NCBI GenBank assembly: GCA_023416415.1
Contig: JAEZHR010000394.1
Coordinates: forward strand, 1-5,988
Direction of reading: 5' to 3'
Origin: Pseudomonadota bacterium
Lineage (GTDB): Bacteria; Pseudomonadota; Gammaproteobacteria; Burkholderiales; Burkholderiaceae_D
Length of the DNA stretch: 5,988 nucleotides
Shown here: positions 1 to 5,496 of the stretch, one piece after another
How positions within the stretch are numbered: the stretch's first letter is position 1
Layout: the number at the start of each line of letters is the position of its first letter
The notes under the pieces: generated by a model
Told to the model about the DNA's origin: nothing
Seen by the model: the letters and a program-made list of their open reading frames with translations, nothing else
The model's database searches: none
Program-made: the position numbers and the translations under genes

Positions 1-32
1 ACGATGACATCGAATTCGGAAGGAAAAATCAT
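1..32 (-). CDS. mnmG: MnmG (GidA) tRNA modification enzyme, N-terminal fragment
   Basis: Only the first ten codons and part of the eleventh are present, and the gene runs off the left edge. The minus strand reads MIFPSEFDVI and then a valine (GTN). This fits the MnmG N-terminus, where a short hydrophobic/proline start leads into FDVIVVGGGHAG, the FAD-binding strand. The ATG is at 32-30, preceded on the minus strand by GAGG six bases upstream. MnmG is a FAD protein that works with MnmE to make the 5-carboxymethylaminomethyl modification of wobble uridine in certain tRNAs. It is commonly the first gene beside oriC, often followed by rsmG, parA and parB. The two parS sites just upstream agree with that context. 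The call rests on a very short peptide plus context; another Rossmann-fold flavoprotein is the main alternative. Confidence 0.75.
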   Translation of the reverse strand, partial: MIFPSEFDVI

Positions 33-92
33 GGTACGCCTCGTCGGTGCGAAACCGATCAGGTTGAACTGCGCGGCGGCGCCGGAGGCGAA

Positions 93-98
93 ATTATA
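93..98 (-). promoter_or_regulatory. Candidate -10 box for mnmG
   Basis: The minus strand carries a perfect TATAAT about 60 bases upstream of the mnmG ATG. The hexamer 17 bases further upstream (AGCGGG) is a poor -35 and there is no extended -10 TG. It is the best sigma-70-like -10 in the mnmG leader, but unproven. Confidence 0.35.
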
Positions 99-159
99 CG
101 GGCAATTAGCGTGCTCCCGCTGAATGACCGGCGTAGCCAGTGATAGTAATGGAGGAGAT

Positions 160-175
160 TGTTTCACGTGGAACA
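160..175. other. parS-like ParB-binding site (site 1)
   Basis: The sequence is TGTTTCACGTGGAACA, one base from the consensus TGTTTCACGTGAAACA (A to G at 171). The GTGGAACA half is the one found in the Pseudomonas-type parS TGTTCCACGTGGAACA, so both halves are accepted ParB half-sites. It lies about 130 bases upstream of the mnmG start and 383 bases from site 2. ParB loads on such sites, spreads along the DNA and works with ParA and SMC to segregate the origin region. Binding is inferred. Confidence 0.75.
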
Positions 176-538
176 TCGTCATTCAGGCTGCGCGAGTCGA
201 TCCCGCAAACACCGGCAGGACTCCCCCCCTCTGCTCGCCCACCCCGGCCTTCGCTCCGAAACAAGTATCACGGCATCGTGCGAGCCAACGCTGGCTGAGC
301 TTCAACATACTGTTTGCTCGACTTTACGTATATGTCCAACGTGTTCGGATAGGCATTTTCCCCGGATGGATTGAATGCATAGCCTGGATCTGCAGGCACG
401 GTTGTGGACGAAAGCACGCCTTCGCGCCCGGTGGATGCAGATCAATCCCATCTTCGTTCATTGCCGCGATGATTTCGAGAATGGCAGGGCTTGATGTTCA
501 CGTCTGAAAGAAAGTGCAGAATCCGAATATCAAGGTCG
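176..538. other. Gene-free spacer between the two parS sites
   Basis: I see no convincing gene here. The open plus-strand frames lack ribosome binding sites, run through the parS site and give Arg/Cys/Trp-rich proteins unlike real products. On the minus strand, 324-461 could encode 45 residues (MNEDGIDLHPPG...). That frame reads back upstream as SSPAILEIIAA before a TGA, so it could be a decayed gene fragment, but it has no Shine-Dalgarno and I do not recognise it. No perfect DnaA box, tRNA or terminator was found. Confidence 0.4.
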
Positions 539-562
539 TGACTGTTTCACGTGAAACAGTCA
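539..562. other. parS: Perfect parS centromere site (site 2)
   Basis: The core at 543-558 is TGTTTCACGTGAAACA, an exact match to the widely conserved chromosomal parS. The symmetry extends beyond the core: 539-562 is a perfect 24-base palindrome. A specific 16-base match is very unlikely by chance in 6 kb, and a second parS-like site lies 383 bases away. The core ends 59 bases before the ATG of the iron alcohol dehydrogenase gene, so bound or spreading ParB could touch that gene's promoter. parA and parB themselves are not in the window; they are often found beyond mnmG, to the left. Confidence 0.95.
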
Positions 563-617
563 ACCGCCGAGTCGATATAGGAAAAGATACAATTACCTCT
601 CCCTTCGGAGACAAACC

Positions 618-1790
618 ATGCAAGCGAGCCCCCTTCCCACTTTCAGCTTCAGCACCGTCCCCCACGTCGTATGTGAAACCGGAGCAGCAAACCGTTTGGC
701 GGACCTGGTGGAACAACACTACCCCGGCCCACACCAGATACTGGTCGTGACGGACGCGGGACTGTTGCGCAGCGGAATCTTGGAACCCTCGCTGAACACC
801 CTTCGGAAAGCCGGGCACCAAGTCCACCTTTATGCAGACGTGGTCGCCGACCCGCCAGAGTCCGTGGTAAGAGACGCTGCAGCAAAGGCACGTGAGAAAA
901 ACGTTGATCTGGTGATCGGCTGGGGCGGCGGCAGCTCGATGGATGTCGCAAAACTGATCGCCGTGCTGGTGCCCGCCATGCAGGACTTGAAGGAGATGTT
1001 CGGCATTGGCAATGTGAAGGGTAAGCGCCTGCCCCTGATCCAGATCCCGACCACTGCCGGCACCGGTTCTGAAGTGACGCCAATCGCCATCGTCACGACA
1101 GGCGAAACCACGAAGACCGGCGTGGTTTCACCGCAGCTGTACGCCGACCTCGCCATTCTCGATGCCGAACTGACGATAGGCCTGCCACCCAAGGTGACTG
1201 CCGCAACCGGCATCGATGCCATGGTGCATGCGATCGAGGCCTATACCAGCCGTCTGAAAAAGAATCCGCTGTCCGATATGCTCGCCTGTCAGGCATTGCG
1301 CCTCTTGTCGGCCAATATCGTGACAGCCTGCAGAGACGGAGAAAATCTTGCAGCAAGACAAGCCATGCTGCTTGGGGCCATGCTCGCCGGTCAGGCTTTT
1401 GCCAATGCTCCAGTGGCGGCGGTCCATGCGCTAGCCTATCCGATCGGTGGCATCTTCCACGTGCCGCATGGTCTCTCCAACGCCTTGGTATTGCCCCATG
1501 TCCTGCGCTTCAACGCACCGGCGGCCCTGTCGCACTACGCCGAACTGGCAGAGATCGTCGCTCCCGGCGCCAGCGGCAGTGAAGAAGCGCGTACCGAAGC
1601 CTTGATCGCGCGGATGGACGGGATTGCCCTGGAGACCGGAATTGAAACACGGCTGCGCGACGTGGGCATTGCGGAAGCAGACCTGGACCGCCTGGCAGAC
1701 GATGCCATGTTGCAGACACGACTGCTGACCAACAATCCGCGTGAAATCACGCGCGAGGATGCGCGGGCGATCTACGCGGCTGCCCTGTAG
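618..1790 (+). CDS. Iron-dependent (group III) alcohol dehydrogenase
   Basis: This 390-residue cytoplasmic enzyme has the usual length of NAD(P)-linked group III alcohol dehydrogenases, which interconvert alcohols and aldehydes. Visible motifs are the nucleotide-binding GGGSSMD (103-109), PTTAGTGSEVT (144-154) and a full metal-ligand set: D200 and H204 in TGIDAMVHAIEAY, H270, and H284 in the PHG motif. The D-to-H gap of 4 and H-to-H gap of 14 match those of FucO (D196, H200, H263, H277), so it should bind a divalent metal, typically iron. GGAG at 607-610, seven bases before the ATG, supports this start. The gene follows perfect parS at once and converges on the GMC gene with a 22-base gap that holds no clear terminator. 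The substrate is unknown. The generic GGGSSMD motif, rather than a DhaT-type GGGSPHD, argues against calling it 1,3-propanediol dehydrogenase. Confidence 0.93.
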   Translation: MQASPLPTFSFSTVPHVVCETGAANRLADLVEQHYPGPHQILVVTDAGLLRSGILEPSLNTLRKAGHQVHLYADVVADPPESVVRDAAAKAREKNVDLVIGWGGGSSMDVAKLIAVLVPAMQDLKEMFGIGNVKGKRLPLIQIPTTAGTGSEVTPIAIVTTGETTKTGVVSPQLYADLAILDAELTIGLPPKVTAATGIDAMVHAIEAYTSRLKKNPLSDMLACQALRLLSANIVTACRDGENLAARQAMLLGAMLAGQAFANAPVAAVHALAYPIGGIFHVPHGLSNALVLPHVLRFNAPAALSHYAELAEIVAPGASGSEEARTEALIARMDGIALETGIETRLRDVGIAEADLDRLADDAMLQTRLLTNNPREITREDARAIYAAAL

Positions 1791-1812
1791 TCAACCTGAC
1801 CTTCACCCTGTT

Positions 1813-3438
1813 TCAGCTTCCGCCGCGGATCCAGCGCGCAGCCTGCTCCGCAATCATCAGCGTGGGCGAGTTGGTATTGCCTGACGTAATCGTCGGCATC
1901 GCCGACGCATCGACCACGCGCAGACGCTGAACACCCTTGACCCGCAACCGGCTGTCCAGCACCGCCATCGGGTCTTCGTTGCGCCCCATCTTGCACGTCC
2001 CCACCGGGTGAAAGATGGTCGTACCGATGTCGCCGGCCGCTGCCGCCAGTTCTTCTTCCGTACGGAACTGCAGACCGGGGCGGAACTCCTCAGGTTGATA
2101 TTTTCGCAATGCAGATGCCGCCGCGATGCGGCGCGTCAGCTTCAGCGCATCCGCTGCAACCTTGCGGTCTTCCCGCGTGCTCAGATAGTTCGGTGCAATC
2201 TTCGGCGCAATCGCCGGGTCGGGCGAGACGATGCGCACATGCCCGCGCGCCGTCGGACGCAGATTGCACACACTGGCCGTGAAGGCGGGGAAGTCGTGCA
2301 AGGGCTCGCCAAACTTGTCCAGCGAAAGCGGCTGCACGTGGTATTCGAGATTGGGCGTCTCCTGGCTCGGATCGGACCGCGTAAAGGCCCCGAGCTGGGA
2401 TGGCGCCATCGACATCGGTCCGCTGCGCGACCATGCATATTCAAGGCCGATACGCAGCTTGCCGAGCCAGTTTCCGGCCAGCGTATTAAGGGTAGGCACG
2501 CCCTGCACCTTGAAGGCCATGCGCAGTTGCAGGTGGTCCTGCAGATTCTCGCCGACGCCGGGCGCATCCAGAAGAACCGGAATGCCATGTTTCGTAAGCA
2601 GATCGGCAGGTCCGATGCCCGACAGTTGCAGAATCTGCGGCGACCCAATGGCACCCGCGGCGGAAATCGTCTCGCGTGCGGCCTCCGCGAAATGCAGGCT
2701 GCCGTTCTCGACGAACTCCACGCCGGTGCATACCCTGCCCTGCTCTGTCGCCTCGATCCGCAAGCGCCTGACCTGACAACCGGTGCGGACTTCCAGCCTT
2801 CCCGGGCCCCTCGCCGCCGCCTTCAGGAATGCCCGAGCCGCACTCCAGCGCACCCCTGCACGCTGATTGACGTCAAAGTAAGCACTTCCTTCGTTGTCGC
2901 CGCGATTGAAATCATCGGTGAACGGAATACCGGTCTCCCGTGCTGCGTCGCGGAAGGCATCGAGGATCTCCCAGGACAGGCGCTGCTTCTCGACGCGCCA
3001 TTCGCCGCCCGCGCCGTGGAAGGCATCCGCGCCCTTGTGATAATCCTCGCTCTTCCTGAATACCGGAAGGACGTTTTTCCAGTCCCAGGCCTCGTCACCG
3101 GTCAAGCGGGCCCATTCTCCGTAATCGCGCGCCTGCCCGCGCATATAGATCATGCCGTTGATCGACGAGGAGCCGCCAAGGACCTTGCCGCGCGGGTAGA
3201 TAAGGCTGCGTCCGTTCAGGCCCGGCTCCGGTTCGGTGCGTAACAGCCAATCGGTACGCGGATTGCCAATGCAGTACAGATAACCCACCGGGATATGAAC
3301 CCAGATGTAGTTGTCCTTTTCACCGGCTTCCAGCAGCAAGACGGAGACACCCTGATCCTCGACCAGGCGCTTTGCCAGTGCGCAGCCTGCCGTTCCGGCG
3401 CCTATGACGATGTAATCGAACTTTCCCGCTGCTTGCAT
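1813..3438 (-). CDS. GMC-family FAD-dependent alcohol dehydrogenase (choline dehydrogenase/HpdH-like)
   Basis: This is a full-length 541-residue glucose-methanol-choline oxidoreductase. In order: FAD-binding GAGTAG (13-18) with ribose-binding E37; GMC signature 1 in GKVLGGSSSINGMIYMRG (84-101); GMC signature 2 in GAIGSPQILQLSGIG (262-276); active-site H477 in HPVGT; and N521 in SGNTNSP. H477 and N521 are 44 residues apart, as are H466 and N510 in choline oxidase. There is no signal peptide. The ATG has an AAGGGG Shine-Dalgarno five bases upstream. Databases often call such proteins choline dehydrogenase, but no betaine-aldehyde dehydrogenase or betI is here. With mmsA and a LysR gene on the same side, 3-hydroxypropionate dehydrogenase (hpdH type, giving malonate semialdehyde) is an attractive but unproven role. 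Other small alcohols or polyol ethers are possible substrates. The 437-base gap to mmsA makes a simple co-transcript uncertain. Confidence 0.93.
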   Translation of the reverse strand: MQAAGKFDYIVIGAGTAGCALAKRLVEDQGVSVLLLEAGEKDNYIWVHIPVGYLYCIGNPRTDWLLRTEPEPGLNGRSLIYPRGKVLGGSSSINGMIYMRGQARDYGEWARLTGDEAWDWKNVLPVFRKSEDYHKGADAFHGAGGEWRVEKQRLSWEILDAFRDAARETGIPFTDDFNRGDNEGSAYFDVNQRAGVRWSAARAFLKAAARGPGRLEVRTGCQVRRLRIEATEQGRVCTGVEFVENGSLHFAEAARETISAAGAIGSPQILQLSGIGPADLLTKHGIPVLLDAPGVGENLQDHLQLRMAFKVQGVPTLNTLAGNWLGKLRIGLEYAWSRSGPMSMAPSQLGAFTRSDPSQETPNLEYHVQPLSLDKFGEPLHDFPAFTASVCNLRPTARGHVRIVSPDPAIAPKIAPNYLSTREDRKVAADALKLTRRIAAASALRKYQPEEFRPGLQFRTEEELAAAAGDIGTTIFHPVGTCKMGRNEDPMAVLDSRLRVKGVQRLRVVDASAMPTITSGNTNSPTLMIAEQAARWIRGGS

Positions 3439-3486
3439 TGCGTCCCCTTCCTTCCGGCCGGATTACCGGTGGTTTTTATGATTTGC

Positions 3487-3514
3487 TTTATATAAAAGTA
3501 GTAGTAATGGTTAA
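3487..3514 (-). promoter_or_regulatory. Candidate promoter of the GMC gene
   Basis: The minus strand has TTAACC (3514-3509), a 16-base spacer and TATAAA (3492-3487). That is four of six matches at -35 and five of six at -10, about 50 bases upstream of the GMC start codon. It overlaps the AT-rich block that could be a DNA unwinding element, so the two readings compete. A promoter here would let the GMC gene be expressed independently of mmsA. Confidence 0.4.
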
Positions 3515-3528
3515 CGTGACCACAATCC

Positions 3529-3537
3529 TGTGGATAA
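3529..3537 (-). other. DnaA box
   Basis: The minus strand reads TTATCCACA, the canonical high-affinity DnaA box. It forms one arm of an inverted repeat: CCACA at 3520-3524 pairs with TGTGG at 3529-3533 across four bases, and GGTTA (3509-3513) pairs with TAACC (3535-3539). A degenerate box therefore sits back to back with the perfect one. Confidence 0.7.
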
Positions 3538-3627
3538 CCCGGTTTACGCGTTCTGCTTCAACGGCTTGGAGAACGGATATCTGCTGAAAAAACCCTGTAT
3601 GGCGAGAGGACGTTAACTGGAGAAAAA

Positions 3628-3708
3628 ATGCACCTTAGCGAATTCGATATTCTGTCCACATCGGATCAAGGCGATTTGCAGAGACTTATCCACAATGCGG
3701 CGAATTGA
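3628..3708 (+). CDS. Possible 26-residue small ORF
   Basis: An ATG at 3628 is preceded by GGAG (3619-3622) at a normal five-base spacing and opens a 26-codon frame beginning MHLSEFDILSTS and ending LIHNAAN before TGA. I recognise no family. There is no membrane segment, and the peptide is acidic near its start. Its LIHN codons contain the perfect DnaA box at 3686-3694, so the frame may be an accident of origin sequence. A good ribosome binding site is the only positive evidence. Confidence 0.2.
   Translation: MHLSEFDILSTSDQGDLQRLIHNAAN
3686..3694 (+). other. DnaA box
   Basis: A perfect TTATCCACA on the plus strand, in inverse orientation to the box at 3529-3537 and 148 bases from it. The related CTGTCCACA at 3652-3660 (two mismatches to TTATCCACA) lies 25 bases before it. 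Confidence 0.7.
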
Positions 3709-3875
3709 CAGCCCTCCCGTGCCGGCAACCTTGCTCGTATCGGCTTCTTTTGGCGCCGATCATGGGTTGCCGCCGCAAAACGGCGCTGAACATGGCCGCA
3801 GGCAGCGGGCTGTTGCCGGACTGGAACACTGTGGCTGACCGCTGACGACGTTTCCGGCAGTGTGAAACACCGGAC
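3709..3875. other. Spacer downstream of mmsA with short hairpins
   Basis: I see no gene. Two short inverted repeats are visible: ATCGGC/GCCGAT (3739-3744 with 3755-3760) and CGCCG/CGGCG (3771-3775 with 3781-3785). Neither has a following U-run on either strand, so neither is a convincing intrinsic terminator. With mmsA transcribed leftward into this gap, a Rho-dependent or unrecognised terminator, or readthrough toward the GMC gene, remains possible. A lone half parS (GTGAAACA) lies at about 3862-3869. Confidence 0.3.
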
Positions 3876-5387
3876 TCACTTGGCCACGGGCATCGTGAAC
3901 TCGGCGCCCTTCCCTATGCTTTCCGGCCAGCGCTGCATCACCGACTTGTAGCGCGTGTAAAACCGTACGCCCTCTTCCCCGTAGGCATGCTGGTCGCCGA
4001 ACAAAGAGCGCTTCCAGCCGCCGAAGGAATGCCAGGCCATCGGCACGGGAATGGGAACATTGACGCCCACCATGCCGACTTCGATGCGGCGCGCAAATTC
4101 CCGGGCGGTATTGCCATCGGAGGTAAACAGCGCGGCGCCGTTGCCATACTCGTGCCCATTGATCAACTCCACCGCAGAAGCGAAGTCCGGTACGCGCACC
4201 ACGCACAGTACGGGTCCGAAGATCTCGTCCCGGTAGATCGTCATGTCCGGCCGCACATGGTCGAACAAGGAGCCGCCGAGGAAAAAGCCGTTCTCGTGTC
4301 CTGGCACCTTCAGTCCGCGTCCGTCGACCAGCAGCCTGGCGCCGGCCGCCTCCCCTGCCGCGATGTAGGCCTCGACGCGGGCCTTGTGCTCAGCCGTGAC
4401 CAGCGGTCCCATCTCGGACGCTGCATCCATGCCGTTGCCCACCTTCAGCGCCCGTACACGCGGCACCAGCGCCTCAACCAGACGATCGGCTACGCTGCCC
4501 ACCGCCACGGCCACCGAAACGGCCATGCAGCGCTCACCCGCCGAGCCGTAGGCGGCGCCGATCAGCGCATCGACTGCCTGCTCGAGATCGGCATCCGGCA
4601 TGACGACCAGATGGTTCTTGGCACCGCCGAGGGCCTGTACCCGTAGCGGATAGGCACCCTTGCGTCGCACTCCTTCGGTGTAGATGGTTTCCGCGATCGG
4701 CGTGCTGCCGACGAAGGACACCGCCTTCACGTCCGGATGCCGGAGCAGCGCTTCCACAGCAAGCCTGTCGCCTTGCACGACGTTGAAGACACCATCCGGC
4801 AGGCCGGCCTGCTGCAGCAGGTCGGCAATCATCAGCGATGGCGTCGGATCGCGCTCCGACGGCTTGAGCACGAAAGTATTGCCGGTGGCCAAAGCCAGCG
4901 GCGCCATCCACATCGGCACCATGAAGGGAAAATTGAACGGGGTAATGCCGGCAGTCACGCCCAGCGGCTGGCGCAACTGCCAGTTGTCGATGCCCCCGCC
5001 GATGTTGTCGCTGTACTGGGTCTTGAGCAATTGCGCGATGCCGCTGGCAAACTCCACGACCTCCATCCCGCGCACGACTTCTCCCTTCGCGTCCGAGAAC
5101 ACCTTGCCGTGCTCGCGCGTGATCGCAGCGGCCAAGGCATCGTGGTTCTGCTCGATCAGCTCCCGGAATTTCGCCAGGATGCGCGCCCGCCTGAGCGGCG
5201 CGGTCTCGGCCCAGGCCGGCGCCGCGGCCGATGCCGCCGCCACGGCCTGATTCACTTCGTCTTCGCTCGCCAGCGCGACCTGAGCACAGACTTCCCCGGT
5301 GGCAGGGTTGTACACATCCTGCCGGCGTCCATGCGGCGCGGCGACCTGATGGCCATTGACGAAATGCGCGATGATGGCAGCGGACAT
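3876..5387 (-). CDS. mmsA: CoA-acylating methylmalonate/malonate-semialdehyde dehydrogenase
   Basis: This 503-residue aldehyde dehydrogenase superfamily enzyme oxidises methylmalonate semialdehyde to propionyl-CoA, or malonate semialdehyde to acetyl-CoA, with NAD+, CoA and release of CO2. Family features are [13 protein letters not shown] (148-160, oxyanion-hole N152), LKPSERDP (174-181), catalytic C287 in [12 protein letters not shown]388 in EIFGP, and the C-terminal [31 protein letters not shown] (251-259) replaces the LELGG of hydrolytic ALDHs, so the general-base Glu is absent, as expected for this CoA-dependent family. R106 and R286 appear to match the conserved arginines of Bacillus IolA. 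The frame stays open upstream for another 94 codons, but this ATG is preferred: AAAGGA (5399-5394) lies six bases before it and homology starts here. It is divergent from the LysR gene. Valine, inositol or beta-alanine catabolism are other possible contexts. Confidence 0.93.
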   Translation of the reverse strand: MSAAIIAHFVNGHQVAAPHGRRQDVYNPATGEVCAQVALASEDEVNQAVAAASAAAPAWAETAPLRRARILAKFRELIEQNHDALAAAITREHGKVFSDAKGEVVRGMEVVEFASGIAQLLKTQYSDNIGGGIDNWQLRQPLGVTAGITPFNFPFMVPMWMAPLALATGNTFVLKPSERDPTPSLMIADLLQQAGLPDGVFNVVQGDRLAVEALLRHPDVKAVSFVGSTPIAETIYTEGVRRKGAYPLRVQALGGAKNHLVVMPDADLEQAVDALIGAAYGSAGERCMAVSVAVAVGSVADRLVEALVPRVRALKVGNGMDAASEMGPLVTAEHKARVEAYIAAGEAAGARLLVDGRGLKVPGHENGFFLGGSLFDHVRPDMTIYRDEIFGPVLCVVRVPDFASAVELINGHEYGNGAALFTSDGNTAREFARRIEVGMVGVNVPIPVPMAWHSFGGWKRSLFGDQHAYGEEGVRFYTRYKSVMQRWPESIGKGAEFTMPVAK

Positions 5388-5400
5388 AAGAATTCCTTTG

Positions 5401-5440
5401 GCGGATTGACGATTGTTGCCAGAATATGCCGGCAATCCGC
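5401..5440. promoter_or_regulatory. Inverted repeat, candidate LysR operator
   Basis: GCGGATTG (5401-5408) and CAATCCGC (5433-5440) form a perfect 8-base inverted repeat across 24 bases. A second nested pair, TTGCC (5416-5420) and GGCAA (5431-5435), lies within it. Such dyads between a LysR gene and its divergent target often bind the regulator. I could not find a symmetric T-N11-A box at its centre, and the position over the mmsA -10 is closer to mmsA than a typical LysR recognition site. Confidence 0.45.
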
Positions 5441-5450
5441 GCGCATCCAA
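5421..5450 (-). promoter_or_regulatory. Candidate mmsA promoter
   Basis: The minus strand has TTGGAT (5450-5445), an 18-base spacer and TATTCT (5426-5421). This is a weak match (three of six and four of six), as expected if an activator is needed. The predicted start would leave a leader of about 27 bases carrying the AAAGGA ribosome binding site. The -10 lies inside the inverted repeat at 5401-5440. Confidence 0.3.
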
Positions 5451-5496
5451 TGAATTTTCGTCAAGGACGATATAAGCGCGCCAAATGAGGATTCCG

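Larger units (their letters stand above)
3470..3700. other. Candidate chromosomal replication origin (oriC)
   Basis: This gap between the GMC gene and mmsA holds an AT-rich block (about 3472-3514), the TAGTAGTAA trio run (3499-3507), two perfect DnaA boxes in opposite orientation (3529-3537 and 3686-3694), a weaker box (3652-3660, CTGTCCACA) and a degenerate one (3516-3524). Exact TTATCCACA on either strand is expected about 0.05 times in a random 6 kb, so two within 170 bases is notable. Nearby mnmG and parS place the locus in an origin domain. Against it: only two strong boxes, no dnaA gene in view, and the AT-rich block doubles as a promoter candidate. The cluster could be an accessory DnaA-binding or regulatory region, with oriC outside the window. 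Confidence 0.5.

Noticed and set aside
324..461. A 45-codon minus-strand frame (MNEDGIDLHPPG...) that might be a gene remnant
   Set aside because: No Shine-Dalgarno, no recognised family, and short enough to be chance; kept only as a note in the spacer entry.
124..507. A 127-codon open frame on the plus strand upstream of the Fe-ADH
   Set aside because: No ribosome binding site, runs through the parS-like site, and the composition (many Arg, Cys, Trp) is unlike a real protein.
495..510. A degenerate parS-like string, TGTTCACGTCTGAAAG
   Set aside because: It needs one deletion and a two-base insertion to match parS, so ParB binding is unlikely; at most a decayed site.
1791..1812. Possible bidirectional terminator between the convergent ADH and GMC genes
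   Set aside because: No stem with flanking A/T tracts can be seen in or around the 22-base gap.
2008..3243. A 411-codon plus-strand frame opposite the GMC gene
   Set aside because: Antisense shadow of a clearly conserved GMC protein in GC-rich DNA; no recognisable domain and Arg-rich.
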